NCBI GenBank assembly: GCA_934692675.1 | Contig: CAKUUD010000004.1 | Location: forward strand, 1 to 64,000 | Length of the DNA: 64,000 nucleotides | Direction: 5' to 3' | DNA from: an uncultured Eubacteriales bacterium | Lineage (GTDB): Bacteria; Bacillota; Clostridia; Oscillospirales; Acutalibacteraceae | Shown: positions 8,564 to 17,127 of the stretch, piece by piece | Position numbering within the stretch: position 1 is the stretch's first letter | Layout of the letters: each line of letters starts with the position of its first letter | Notes under the pieces: generated by a model | The model's input: the letters and a program-made list of their open reading frames with translations, nothing else | Told to the model about the DNA's origin: nothing | Database searches by the model: none | Made by a program: the position numbers and the translations under genes

Positions 8564-9901
8564 TTATTTTACCACAGATATTTCCGAAATGCCATATGAT
8601 TTCAGAGCGTATAATTCTTCATCGCCAATTTTTTCCCCGGGCATAACGACAGGAACACCGGGAGGACATGGGCAAACTATATCTGAGGCGATTTTATTTT
8701 TGCAATCTTTTAAAGATTTAGAAACAGATTTTGCCATCAACGCCTCGCGAGGGGTAAGCACTACTTCCGGCAATCTTTCTCCTATAGGGCAAATATTATT
8801 GACTTTTTTATCGTGAACTTCTACAGAAAAAATTGCATTATATAGCCTTTCAAAATCCAAATCGTCATTAAAAGGAGTGGCGATTAAAACAACATAATTT
8901 TCATCACACATTTCGGGTTCAATATCGTGATTATAAAGATACTTACGAAATTCATAGCCTGTATATCCGATATTAAACACGCCCAAAGTAATTCTTACGG
9001 GGTCTGAAATGCTATCATCAGGGATATAAATTCCTTTTTTTCTTGCGACGTCTTTGATTTTCTTGACTCGAAATTCCAAATCTTCAAAACTTATTTTTCC
9101 GAATTCTTCGAGCCATATTCTGCATAAATCCATGGACGCCATCACAGGATACGATGGACTGGTAGAACCGAACATCAACATACTTTGCTTAACGTTATTT
9201 ATAAATCTTTCATCGTTCACATGAAGCCACGCGCCACCGGTCAAAACAGGAAGAGTTTTGTGAGCGGAATCAGAAGACATTGCACAGCCTTGAAAAATAG
9301 GATGCAAATTATTTTTTAAAAACATTAAATGAGATCCATGAGCGTTATCAACCATCACAGGGATATTATATTTTTTGCAATCAGACGATATTTTTTTAAT
9401 ATTTTGCAAAATACCGTGATAACTCGGGCTGGTAAGATATAATCCTTTTGCGGATGGGTTATCCGATAATTTTTTTTCAAAATCTTTAAAGTCTATGCTT
9501 TCAGGGAGCATGGATTCGTTGTTTATATTTCTTTTCATCCACACAGGTTTTAAATCTAAAAGCGCCATGGTTGATATCGCCGACCTATGAATTACCCTGT
9601 CGCACAAAATCACGTCTCCAGGGTTCGAAGAAACCAATTTAAACATGGTTTGTATGCAAAGAGTATTTCCTCCTGAAGAAAAGGCTGAATAGGCAGTCGA
9701 GTATAGTTTGCTCAAATTTTTTTCGGCTTCTCTTATTATACCACTAGCTTCGTATAAGCTGTCAGTTTGCGGCAATTCGGTCAAATCTAAGTTATATAAC
9801 TTGCTTAATTCCGGGATTTTGCATTTATGCCCGGGAGTATGAAAAGAAGATCTGCTTAATTTACTATACGCACACAAAGATTCATATAAATTTTTTTTCA
9901 C
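8564..9901 (-). CDS. Orn/Lys/Arg decarboxylase-family PLP enzyme (YaaO-like)
   Basis: Fold-type I PLP enzyme of the Orn/Lys/Arg decarboxylase family, probably making a polyamine such as cadaverine, agmatine or putrescine. The substrate cannot be read from the sequence. Visible motifs are HTPGHK near residue 22, the SSGGNT phosphate-binding turn near residue 73, DNAHGSHL with the PLP-contacting Asp and His near residue 185, and SAHKT near residue 211 with the Schiff-base Lys. The C-terminal domain with PCPPGVPVVMPGE is present, so it is full length for the short YaaO type (445 residues). The start is GTG at 9901 with AGGAGA 6 nt upstream. Confidence 0.9.
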   Translation of the reverse strand: MKKNLYESLCAYSKLSRSSFHTPGHKCKIPELSKLYNLDLTELPQTDSLYEASGIIREAEKNLSKLYSTAYSAFSSGGNTLCIQTMFKLVSSNPGDVILCDRVIHRSAISTMALLDLKPVWMKRNINNESMLPESIDFKDFEKKLSDNPSAKGLYLTSPSYHGILQNIKKISSDCKKYNIPVMVDNAHGSHLMFLKNNLHPIFQGCAMSSDSAHKTLPVLTGGAWLHVNDERFINNVKQSMLMFGSTSPSYPVMASMDLCRIWLEEFGKISFEDLEFRVKKIKDVARKKGIYIPDDSISDPVRITLGVFNIGYTGYEFRKYLYNHDIEPEMCDENYVVLIATPFNDDLDFERLYNAIFSVEVHDKKVNNICPIGERLPEVVLTPREALMAKSVSKSLKDCKNKIASDIVCPCPPGVPVVMPGEKIGDEELYALKSYGISEISVVK

Positions 9902-9973
9902 AATTTTTCTCCTGTAAAATGAATATCTAATTTAGTAAATGAAATAATAAAATCAAAAGGAAGTGATTAACTT

Positions 9974-10420
9974 ATGAACTTAAGCAAAAAAGAATACTCC
10001 GAAATGACCGGAAAAAGATGCCCCGCCAGCCCAATATGGAAAGATTTATTCTTAGCATTTGTTTCGGGTGGGCTTATTTGCACTTTGGGGCAAGCTCTTT
10101 GCCAGTGTTATATGACATATTTCAGCCTTGACAAGAAAACCGCTAATGCATGGGTATCGATAACTCTTATAGCGCTAAGCTCTTTGCTTACTGCGCTAAA
10201 TTGGTACGGAAAAATAGCAAAATATGCCGGTGCCGGTACAATCGTGCCTATAACGGGTTTTTCAAATTCAATTACTGCTCCTGCGATAGAATTTAAAAGC
10301 GAAGGACAAGTTTTTGGAATCGGAGCAAAAATGTTCATAATGGCCGGACCGGTTATAGTATACGGAACGATTGCATCAATGGTATACGGAGCTATAGTTT
10401 GGATTTTTCACCTTTATTAG
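9974..10420 (+). CDS. spoVAC: Stage V sporulation protein AC
   Basis: Inner-membrane channel subunit of the SpoVA complex, which moves Ca-dipicolinic acid into the forespore and out at germination. The 148 residues have the family length, with several hydrophobic segments and the characteristic GGLICTLGQ and VPITGFSNSITAPAIEFKSE stretches. The ATG at 9974 has AAGGAAGTG 8 nt upstream. It stands alone. The usual partners spoVAD and spoVAEb do not follow, and its stop codon overlaps rlmB on the other strand by 4 bp. Whether the partners lie elsewhere cannot be told from this window. Confidence 0.93.
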   Translation: MNLSKKEYSEMTGKRCPASPIWKDLFLAFVSGGLICTLGQALCQCYMTYFSLDKKTANAWVSITLIALSSLLTALNWYGKIAKYAGAGTIVPITGFSNSITAPAIEFKSEGQVFGIGAKMFIMAGPVIVYGTIASMVYGAIVWIFHLY

Positions 10421-11169
10421 CCTCTTTGGCGCATGACCTCGTACATTAAAATTCCTGCAGCAACAGAGGCATTGAGAGAATTTATTTTCCCTTTCATGGG
10501 CAAAGATAAAATAAAATCGCATTTATCTCTTACGAGTTTGCTTATGCCCTTACCTTCGGATCCTATAACCAAAGCCACTGAGCCTTTTAAATCTTGTGAA
10601 GTATAATTTTCTCCGTCCATATCTGCTCCATAAATCCACAGGCCCTTGGATTTTAGATATTCAATTGTTGAAGGTATATTGCTTACTCTTGCGATATTTA
10701 CGTACTCCAAAGCGCCCGCAGAAGACTTATCTACAGATTCGGTAAGTCCTGCGGCTCTTCTTTTTGGAATAATAATTCCGTGAGCACCCGCACATTCTGC
10801 TGTCCTGATTATAGCTCCCAAGTTATGAGGGTCTTCGATGCAATCGGCTATAATTACAAACGGCGGCTCATTTTTTGATTCGGCATAATTTAAAATTTCT
10901 TCAACCGTACAGCATTCTTTCGCTCCAACAAAAGCAACCACGCCCTGATGAGATTTCCCGCCGGAAATTAAATCCAGGGCTTTCCTGCTCATTTGTTTTA
11001 AAATTATTTTACGTTCTTTGGCTTTGGAAATAATAGCCTTTAATGAGCCTGTAGCTTCATTTGAGGGCAAGCAAGCGATAGAATCTATTACTCTTCCTGA
11101 TTTCAAAGCCTCCAGAACTGCATTTCTCCCAATTATGTAATTTCCGTTGTTTTCTACTTTATCACGCAA
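10417..11169 (-). CDS. rlmB: 23S rRNA 2'-O-methyltransferase, TrmH/SpoU family (RlmB-like)
   Basis: SPOUT-fold enzyme that methylates a guanosine 2'-OH in 23S rRNA (G2251 in E. coli). The 250 residues include the N-terminal substrate-binding domain starting YIIGRNAVLEAL and the three SPOUT motifs: NLGAIIRTAECAG, VIGSEGKGIS and LPMKGKINSLNASVAAGIL, which form the trefoil knot that binds SAM. It overlaps spoVAC tail to tail by 4 bp. The start at 11169 fits the family N-terminus. Confidence 0.92.
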   Translation of the reverse strand: MRDKVENNGNYIIGRNAVLEALKSGRVIDSIACLPSNEATGSLKAIISKAKERKIILKQMSRKALDLISGGKSHQGVVAFVGAKECCTVEEILNYAESKNEPPFVIIADCIEDPHNLGAIIRTAECAGAHGIIIPKRRAAGLTESVDKSSAGALEYVNIARVSNIPSTIEYLKSKGLWIYGADMDGENYTSQDLKGSVALVIGSEGKGISKLVRDKCDFILSLPMKGKINSLNASVAAGILMYEVMRQRG

Positions 11170-11182
11170 GTTTTTACATCTC

Positions 11183-11557
11183 CTAATTAATTTTATTTAA
11201 ATATTTTTTCATTCCCAACAAGGTTTCAGCGCTCAAAACGTGTTCCATTTTGCAAGCATCTATTTCTGCCGTGCGTTCATTCACGCCAAGAACTTTATTT
11301 ATGAATTTACTGAGTATTTTATGTTTTTTATATACTTCTTCAGCAGCTAAAACTCCCTTTTCGGTAAGAGTTATTTTACCGTATTTTTCTTGAATTACCA
11401 ATTCCTCAGAGCGCAGTATTCCGATAGCTTTAGTGACGCTGGGTTTAGAAATTTTAAGTTCGCGCGAAATATCCGTAATTCCTACCCCGCTGTCACCCTG
11501 CTGCAAAATATATATAATTTCTAAATAGTCTTCCAAAGAGGCTGTCAGGCAAAACAT
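11183..11557 (-). CDS. DtxR/MntR-family metal-dependent repressor
   Basis: 124-residue regulator with an N-terminal winged helix (ASLEDYLEIIYIL, then the recognition helix region SRELKISKPSVTKAIG) and a short dimerisation and metal-binding domain with His, Glu and Cys (CKMEHVLSAET). The SH3-like third domain of long DtxR proteins is absent, so it is of the MntR or short type. I take the ATG at 11557, which has GAGGG 5 nt upstream. A GTG at 11569 overlaps the stop of the upstream small gene and is the alternative. It lies in one unit with feoAB, and a palindrome over the feoAB promoter is its probable operator, so it likely controls its own operon with Fe2+ or Mn2+. Confidence 0.88.
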   Translation of the reverse strand: MFCLTASLEDYLEIIYILQQGDSGVGITDISRELKISKPSVTKAIGILRSEELVIQEKYGKITLTEKGVLAAEEVYKKHKILSKFINKVLGVNERTAEIDACKMEHVLSAETLLGMKKYLNKIN

Positions 11558-11565
11558 ACCATCCC

Positions 11566-11721
11566 TCACTTTTTTAATTTTTTACAATTGTCTGAAAACG
11601 GACAATTTTTACATCCGCTGCAACAAGATTTACCTTTTTTCTTTGATTTATAAATCTTGATTACTGCAAATGTGATTGTCAAAAGCAGTATTGCAAGAAC
11701 GATTATATCTGTTATATTCAT
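11566..11721 (-). CDS. FeoB-associated Cys-rich membrane protein
   Basis: 51-residue protein. Residues 3-22 form one hydrophobic transmembrane segment (DIIVLAILLLTITFAVI). After a Lys-rich stretch comes a cysteine cluster, SCCSGCKNCPFSDNC, near the C-terminus. This architecture and the place directly after feoB match the small FeoB-associated Cys-rich proteins, which are thought to help FeoB handle iron. The ATG at 11721 has AAGGAG just upstream. Its stop overlaps the alternative GTG of the DtxR-type gene. Confidence 0.85.
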   Translation of the reverse strand: MNITDIIVLAILLLTITFAVIKIYKSKKKGKSCCSGCKNCPFSDNCKKLKK

Positions 11722-11737
11722 TTTAACTCCTTATTTT

Positions 11738-14101
11738 TTAAATTTTTATACATTTGAAAACCAAACTCAAAATCTGGAACGTAAGTGCTGAGAACAAATA
11801 TGCGATAAATAATTGATATACGATAAAAATGATTGTTAATTTGAAATTTTTAAGCTCTTTATTTATTGCAGAAATTGCCGCAACACACGGGGTATACAGA
11901 AGCGCAAAAACCATGAATGCAATAGCGCTACAAATTGGAAATACTTCTTTTAATATTCCGCTGAGTTCAGCCAAATTTTCTGCTCCATAAAGCACGGAAA
12001 ATGTACTGACTATTGATTCTTTAGCCATTACTCCGGTAAGAAGAGCTACTCCTGATTTCCAATCTCCAAAACCGCAAAGCGAAAAAATCGGTGCAATCGC
12101 GCCACCTATTGACGCCAAGATACTTTTGGAATTATCGCTAACCAAATTAAGCCTAAAATCAAACGACTGCAAGAACCAAACTACAACTGTGGCTATTAAT
12201 ATAACTGTCCCTGCGCGTTCTACAAAATCTTTCGTTCGATCCCAAACGCTAAGCCAAACATTTTTAGCGGAAGGCAATTTATATTCCGGCATTTCCATTA
12301 TGAACGGTGACTGTTCACCTTTGAAAAGATTATCCTTGAACAAAAGCGCTGTAAATATTGCTGTGAAAATTCCCAAAAGATATAGCGAAAAAATAGCTAT
12401 AGTTTGATGTTCCGGGAAAAACGCAGACGCAAAAAGCAGATATACCGGCAATTTGGCGCTGCAGGACATGAATGGAATTAAAAAAATGGTTAAGTTTTTG
12501 TCTTTTTTGCTTTCCAATATTTTTGTGCCCATAACTGCAGGGACACTGCACCCGAAACCCATAATCAAAGGAACGAATGCCTTGCCTGAAAGCCCTATTC
12601 TTCTGAATGGCTTATCCATTATGAAAGCGGCTCTTGCCATGTATCCGCAGTCTTCCAAAATAGAAAGCAAGAAAAATAAAAGTATTACCTGCGGCAAAAA
12701 AGAAATAACTGATCCTACGCCGTCTATCACTGCGTCCACAATTAAACTTTTGCACCAGGCGGAAGCACCGAAATATTCCAAAATGTTTTGAACCAACATA
12801 TGAATATTTCCATTTACGAATTTTTCACAAAGATATTTAAGCGAAGTTCCGAATGGCCCGAAAGTTATATAAAAAATTGAAAGAATAAAAATCAAAAAAC
12901 ATGGAATAGAAGTATATTTTCCTGTTAAAATTTTATCAACTTTATCAGAAAAAGACAGCTTTTGGGAACTACCAAGATTTTTAACAACGCGAGCACAAAG
13001 TCCACATGTATATTTATATCTCTCGTCAGGAATTATAATATCTTGCTCTTTATCATAGAGAACGCTTATATAACCGCGAATCTTACTTATTTTATCCAGA
13101 TCCTTGTCTGAAATTCCAAGCTCTTTAATCACGTAAGGGTCATTTTCAAAAACTTTAACAATATTGAATCTGTTATGTACCTTAAATTCCGAATCCTTAT
13201 TGATAATCAAATCCATTTTTGAAAATGCTTTTTCAATTTCAGGAGAGTAAATATCCAATTTTCTTCGAAGTCTGCTTCTATCTCGGGACATTGAAGAAAT
13301 TTTAGATATAAGCATGTCTATTCCCTGATTTTTACCCGCAGAAATAGGAACAACCACTACTCCGAGCTCTTTTTCAAGCATTTTATAATCTATAATTTTT
13401 CCTTTGCTAAGGAGCAAGTCAGTCATATTAAGCGCCAAAATCATCCTGCAATCAAGCTCTAGGAGCTGAGTTGTTAGGTAAAGGCCTCGTTCGAGGTTCG
13501 TTGCATCAATTATATTTACAATCAAATCAGGAGATTCTTTGAATAAATATTCTCTTGTAACAATTTCTTCCGGAGAATAGGGTGAAAGCGAGTAAATACC
13601 CGGTAAATCGACTATGTCGATTTTCTTTTCGATATTTTTAATTGTACCCTCTTTGCGTTCCACGGTTACCCCGGGCCAGTTTCCCACATACTGATAACTT
13701 CCTGTTAAATTATTAAATAGAGTAGTTTTTCCACTATTGGGATTTCCTATTAATGCTACTGTAAAGTCTTTTTTGCCGGAATCGCTGGCAGGGAAATTTA
13801 GAAAAGGAACTATTTTTTTGTCTTCTGTATGAGCTTTATACTTTAAAGAATCTTTCAAATATTTTTCGGCATCACTTTCGCTGTCAAATAATTGTATGGC
13901 TTCGGCTTCCGATTTTCTGATGCTAAGATCATACCCATGGATATTAATTTGAATTGGGTCACCCAGCGGGGCATATTTCACCACTTTTACAAGAGTACCG
14001 GGAGTAATTCCCATATCAATCATGCGCCTTCTTAGGGTGCCACTGCTGCCGATTTTTTTAATCACAGCCTTTTTATTGACAGGTAATTCACTAAGATTCA
14101 T
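11738..14101 (-). CDS. feoB: Ferrous iron transporter, FeoA-FeoB fusion
   Basis: Inner-membrane Fe2+ uptake system. Residues 1-75 are a FeoA-type SH3 domain (MNLSELPVNKKAVIKKIG ... RRRMIDMGITPGT). Next comes the FeoB GTPase with G1 GNPNSGKT near residue 117, the G2 region VGNWPGVTVE, G3 DLPG near residue 163 and G4 NMTD near residue 223. The helical GDI region follows. The rest is the polytopic channel with GCSVPA and GFGDWKSGVALLTG motifs. I choose the ATG at 14101, which has AGGTGG about 9 nt upstream. A frame open to 14137 lacks a binding site. Fusion of FeoA to FeoB is known in some Clostridia and other phyla. The operon continues into the Cys-rich protein and the DtxR-type regulator. Confidence 0.95.
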   Translation of the reverse strand: MNLSELPVNKKAVIKKIGSSGTLRRRMIDMGITPGTLVKVVKYAPLGDPIQINIHGYDLSIRKSEAEAIQLFDSESDAEKYLKDSLKYKAHTEDKKIVPFLNFPASDSGKKDFTVALIGNPNSGKTTLFNNLTGSYQYVGNWPGVTVERKEGTIKNIEKKIDIVDLPGIYSLSPYSPEEIVTREYLFKESPDLIVNIIDATNLERGLYLTTQLLELDCRMILALNMTDLLLSKGKIIDYKMLEKELGVVVVPISAGKNQGIDMLISKISSMSRDRSRLRRKLDIYSPEIEKAFSKMDLIINKDSEFKVHNRFNIVKVFENDPYVIKELGISDKDLDKISKIRGYISVLYDKEQDIIIPDERYKYTCGLCARVVKNLGSSQKLSFSDKVDKILTGKYTSIPCFLIFILSIFYITFGPFGTSLKYLCEKFVNGNIHMLVQNILEYFGASAWCKSLIVDAVIDGVGSVISFLPQVILLFFLLSILEDCGYMARAAFIMDKPFRRIGLSGKAFVPLIMGFGCSVPAVMGTKILESKKDKNLTIFLIPFMSCSAKLPVYLLFASAFFPEHQTIAIFSLYLLGIFTAIFTALLFKDNLFKGEQSPFIMEMPEYKLPSAKNVWLSVWDRTKDFVERAGTVILIATVVVWFLQSFDFRLNLVSDNSKSILASIGGAIAPIFSLCGFGDWKSGVALLTGVMAKESIVSTFSVLYGAENLAELSGILKEVFPICSAIAFMVFALLYTPCVAAISAINKELKNFKLTIIFIVYQLFIAYLFSALTFQILSLVFKCIKI

Positions 14102-14177
14102 TTTTTTACACCACCTGATTTTTCCAAAACGAGTCATATTTTACTTCTTAATATAAATATATATTGTTATATTTTTA

Positions 14178-14206
14178 ATTATAATATATTTTTTGAAAAA
14201 AGTAAA
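14178..14206 (-). promoter_or_regulatory. feoAB promoter
   Basis: On the minus strand TTTACT (14201-14206) and a perfect TATAAT (14178-14183) are separated by exactly 17 bp, upstream of feoAB. The -35 box lies inside the palindrome at 14199-14220. Confidence 0.7.
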
Positions 14207-14220
14207 CCCAGGCTAACTTT
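14199..14220 (-). promoter_or_regulatory. Putative DtxR-type operator over the feoAB -35 box
   Basis: A 22-bp imperfect palindrome, AAAGT...CCCAGG...ACTTT on the plus strand, with 16 of 22 positions symmetric. Read on the minus strand it contains TTAGCCT, the core half-site of DtxR/IdeR boxes. It covers the -35 element, so a bound metal-repressor complex would block transcription. The regulator encoded three genes downstream is the obvious candidate. Confidence 0.5.
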
Positions 14221-14312
14221 TTTGAAAATATTTACAGATTAAAATCTATCCAGTGAATAAAAATCCAGAAAACTGATAATTATTTATATACATATAAAAA
14301 ACCAAAAGGAAC

Positions 14313-14570
14313 GTGAAAGCTTTGAAAAATTTTTTAAAAAAAATTGAAACAAAAAGAAAAAAACTTGTGGAAGAAAGATTGATTCTCAAAAAGAAAAACG
14401 AACTCATAGACGAAATAAAAGATGTGTGCATGGAAATTGAAGAAACAAACATGTGGTTCCAAATGGAAAAAGACAGCGATTTAATAGAAGCGTGCATACA
14501 CCGAAGAGAATTTTTGTATGCACGATATCGGTATTTAATAAACCAGATAAAATTGGATAAGATATCCTAA
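14313..14570 (+). CDS. DUF2508 family protein (YaaL-like)
   Basis: 85-residue, strongly helical and charged protein that fits the DUF2508/YaaL family, which precedes bofA in Firmicutes. The function is unknown. The start is GTG at 14313, with AAAGGA only 2 nt away. A TTG three codons later (14322) has an 11-nt spacing and is an equally plausible start. It is followed 16 bp later by the bofA-like gene, so the yaaL-bofA order of Bacillus is kept even though recR is not here. Confidence 0.75.
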   Translation: MKALKNFLKKIETKRKKLVEERLILKKKNELIDEIKDVCMEIEETNMWFQMEKDSDLIEACIHRREFLYARYRYLINQIKLDKIS

Positions 14571-14586
14571 AAGCGAGGATTGAAAA

Positions 14587-14850
14587 ATGAATAATAATTT
14601 ACTTATTTTAACAGCATTATCTATCTTAGTATTTTTATTTATCATTCATTTGATAATAAAAAGCCCAAGGCCTATTCTAAAAGCTTTGGGCTCGCCGATA
14701 AGCGGTATTCTGGGGCTTGGATTTCTAAATTTTATAAATAATTTTACAGGACTTAGCGTGCCGCTCAATTTAATGAGTATCACGACGGCTTCTGTTTTAG
14801 GGATCCCCGGAGTAGGGCTTATGACAATTTTAAATTCTATGTTTTCGTAA
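14587..14850 (+). CDS. bofA: BofA-family membrane protein (pro-sigma-K processing regulator)
   Basis: 87-residue integral membrane protein. In Bacillus, BofA holds the SpoIVFB protease inactive until the mother cell receives the signal for pro-sigma-K cleavage. The sequence shows an N-terminal transmembrane helix, then IKSPRPILKALGSPISGILGLGFLN, and a C-terminal segment with SVPLNLMSITTASVLGIPGVGLM, a typical BofA ending. AAAAGCGAGGA lies upstream of the ATG at 14587. It forms a two-gene unit with the DUF2508 gene. Confidence 0.88.
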   Translation: MNNNLLILTALSILVFLFIIHLIIKSPRPILKALGSPISGILGLGFLNFINNFTGLSVPLNLMSITTASVLGIPGVGLMTILNSMFS

Positions 14851-14877
14851 AATATTCACCCGGTACATAGCTAAATC

Positions 14878-15513
14878 TTAGTCTTTTATATTCTTTATTC
14901 TATTTAAATCTCCGCTGCATAAAGAATCCATATTTTTAAAGATTTTTTCGGCGTCCCAATCCCACCATTTAAGATTTAATAGATATTCAGTCAGCTCTTT
15001 GTCGAATCGAGGTCTAATTTTTCGGCATGGGTTACCGCCCACAATGCAATAAGGAGGGACATCTTTTGAAACTAGGGAATTCGCTCCGATGATTGCTCCG
15101 TCACCAATATGAACACCCGGCAGAACGGTAACATTTTGACCTATCCACACGTCGTTCCCAACTACTGTATCTCCTTTAAGAGGTAAATCTTCAAGAGATG
15201 GAGTGAATTTTTCCCATCCGCCACCCATAATGTTAAACGGATACGTCGTGACACTGTTCATTCTATGGTTCGCCCCATTCATTATGAATTCAATTCCTCT
15301 AGCAATGGCGCAAAATTTCCCTATGATGAGTTTATCTCCCAAAAATTCATAATGATGAGTAACATGCTCTTCGAATTTTTCAGCACCACTTACGTCGTCG
15401 TAATAAGTGTAATCTCCTACGATGATATTCGGGCGGGTAATTACATTTTTTATATAAACTATTTGTTTTATATTTTCATTCGGGTAGATACTGTTCGGAT
15501 TGGGTCCTGTCAT
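14878..15513 (-). CDS. Vat-like xenobiotic (streptogramin A) O-acetyltransferase
   Basis: 211-residue left-handed beta-helix acetyltransferase of the xenobiotic/Vat class. The N-terminus TGPNPNSIYP resembles that of Vat enzymes (GPNPMKMYP). The catalytic His sits in the motif NGANHRMNSVTTYPF near residue 80. The hexapeptide repeats follow (VVGNDVWIGQNVTVLPGVHIGDGAIIGANS), and a WWxW segment (LKWWDWDAEK) closes the protein. Vat enzymes acetylate a hydroxyl of streptogramin A using acetyl-CoA. The true substrate here is not certain, since chromosomal relatives with other roles exist. It is monocistronic with AAGGAGA 7 nt before the ATG and lies between bofA and lysS. Confidence 0.85.
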   Translation of the reverse strand: MTGPNPNSIYPNENIKQIVYIKNVITRPNIIVGDYTYYDDVSGAEKFEEHVTHHYEFLGDKLIIGKFCAIARGIEFIMNGANHRMNSVTTYPFNIMGGGWEKFTPSLEDLPLKGDTVVGNDVWIGQNVTVLPGVHIGDGAIIGANSLVSKDVPPYCIVGGNPCRKIRPRFDKELTEYLLNLKWWDWDAEKIFKNMDSLCSGDLNRIKNIKD

Positions 15514-15591
15514 GAATCAGTCTCCTTTTTATCATCAATGATTTATTTAAGAAATGGGCAAGCCGTATTGAGGCTGCCCATAATTTTTATA

Positions 15592-17109
15592 TTATTGTTC
15601 GCTCGGAAGTGGCTTCATAGTCGGGAAAAGAAGTACATCACGTATAGAGGGGCTATCGGTAAGGAGCATAACCAGACGGTCAATTCCTATTCCCAAGCCA
15701 CCTGTAGGAGGCATACCGTGTTCAAGAGCAGTTACGAAATCTTCGTCAATTATATTAGCTTCGTCATCGCCTGCATCTCTTAATTCCATTTGATGTTTGA
15801 ATCTTTCACGCTGATCTATTGGGTCATTCAGCTCCGAATATGCATTTGCAAGTTCGCGCTGAGTGACAAAAAATTCAAATCTCTCAACAAGATATGGCGC
15901 ATCCGGTTTTCTTTTTGTAAGAGGAGAAACTTCTACAGGATAATCGCAAATGAAGGTTGGTTGAACTAATTTATCCTCTACTTTTTCTTCAAAAGCTCTA
16001 TTTAAAATATCTCCCCAAGTATCGGTGGATTTATACTCTATGCCTAAAGATTTTGCAACTTCGATTGATTTATCTAGATCTCCTCTGAATTCCAAGAAGT
16101 CAATTCCAGTGTATTTTTTTACCGCTTCAAGCATGGTAAGGCGTTCAAAAGGCTTGGAGAGATCTATTTCTACCCCTTGGTATTCTATAACTTCTGTGCC
16201 GTTTGCTGCCATGGAACAACTTCTGATTAATTCTTCGGTTAAATCCATCATTTTTTTATAATCAGAGTATGCTTCGTATATTTCTATTGTAGTAAACTCA
16301 GGGTTATGGCGTGTGGACATACCTTCGTTTCTGAAAAGACGCCCCATCTCGTAAACTCTGTTCATGCCGCCAACTATCAAGCGTTTTAAATATAGTTCGG
16401 GAGCGATTCTTAAATACAAATCCATGTCCAAAGTATTATGATGAGTGATAAACGGCTTTGCAGCAGCTCCACCCGCTATAACATTTAGGATAGGGGTTTC
16501 AACTTCTGTAAAATCTTTATCATCAAGATAATTTCTAATCGCTTTTATAATTTTGCTTCTTTTTACAAAAGTTTGTTTAATTTCGGGTGAAGAAATCAAA
16601 TCCAGGTATCTTTGACGATAACGAGTATCGGTATCTTTTAATCCGTGGAATTTCTCGGGTAATGGTAAAAACGATTTTGAAAGGAGCGTAATTTCTTTGG
16701 TGTGAATTGAAATTTCTCCTCTTCTGGTTTTAAACACATACCCTTTCAATCCGACGATATCGCCTATATCCCAGAGAGCCATTTCCTTATATTTTTCTTC
16801 GCCAATATCATCTATCTTGAGATAAATTTGAATTTTTCCTTCACCATCAAGTATATCCATAAAAGAAGCTTTACCCATATCACGTCTGCTGACTATTCTT
16901 CCTGCGATCGAGACATCTTTGCCGTCGAAATTTTCAAAATCGGCTTTTATTTCCGCGGAATCACTTGTGCAGTCGTATGAAGTTATTTCAAACGGGTTTT
17001 TGCCTTCTTCTTTTAGTTTTTCAAATTTATTATATCTTATTTTAATTAAATCGTTTTCTTCCTGCGAAGATAAAGCTTCGCTAATTTCAGATTCTGTCTT
17101 ATTGCTCAT
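15592..17109 (-). CDS. lysS: Lysyl-tRNA synthetase, class II
   Basis: Cytoplasmic synthetase that charges tRNA-Lys. Order: N-terminal OB-fold anticodon-binding domain (VSIAGRIVSRRDMGKASFMDI), then the class II core with motif 1 (FTEVETPILNVIAGGAAAKPF), motif 2 (RNEGMSTRHNPEFTTIEIYEAY) and motif 3 (PTGGLGIGIDRLVMLLT). 505 residues is a typical length. I choose the ATG at 17109 with GAGGA 9 nt upstream, in preference to a TTG at 17118 that abuts the binding site. It follows greA closely, the usual Firmicutes pair. Confidence 0.97.
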   Translation of the reverse strand: MSNKTESEISEALSSQEENDLIKIRYNKFEKLKEEGKNPFEITSYDCTSDSAEIKADFENFDGKDVSIAGRIVSRRDMGKASFMDILDGEGKIQIYLKIDDIGEEKYKEMALWDIGDIVGLKGYVFKTRRGEISIHTKEITLLSKSFLPLPEKFHGLKDTDTRYRQRYLDLISSPEIKQTFVKRSKIIKAIRNYLDDKDFTEVETPILNVIAGGAAAKPFITHHNTLDMDLYLRIAPELYLKRLIVGGMNRVYEMGRLFRNEGMSTRHNPEFTTIEIYEAYSDYKKMMDLTEELIRSCSMAANGTEVIEYQGVEIDLSKPFERLTMLEAVKKYTGIDFLEFRGDLDKSIEVAKSLGIEYKSTDTWGDILNRAFEEKVEDKLVQPTFICDYPVEVSPLTKRKPDAPYLVERFEFFVTQRELANAYSELNDPIDQRERFKHQMELRDAGDDEANIIDEDFVTALEHGMPPTGGLGIGIDRLVMLLTDSPSIRDVLLFPTMKPLPSEQ

Positions 17110-17127
17110 CAAAATCAATCCTCACTT

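Noticed and set aside
14246..14497. Minus-strand frame opposite the DUF2508 gene
   Set aside because: It is a Phe/Ser-rich shadow without a binding site. The plus frame matches a known family and neighbour order.
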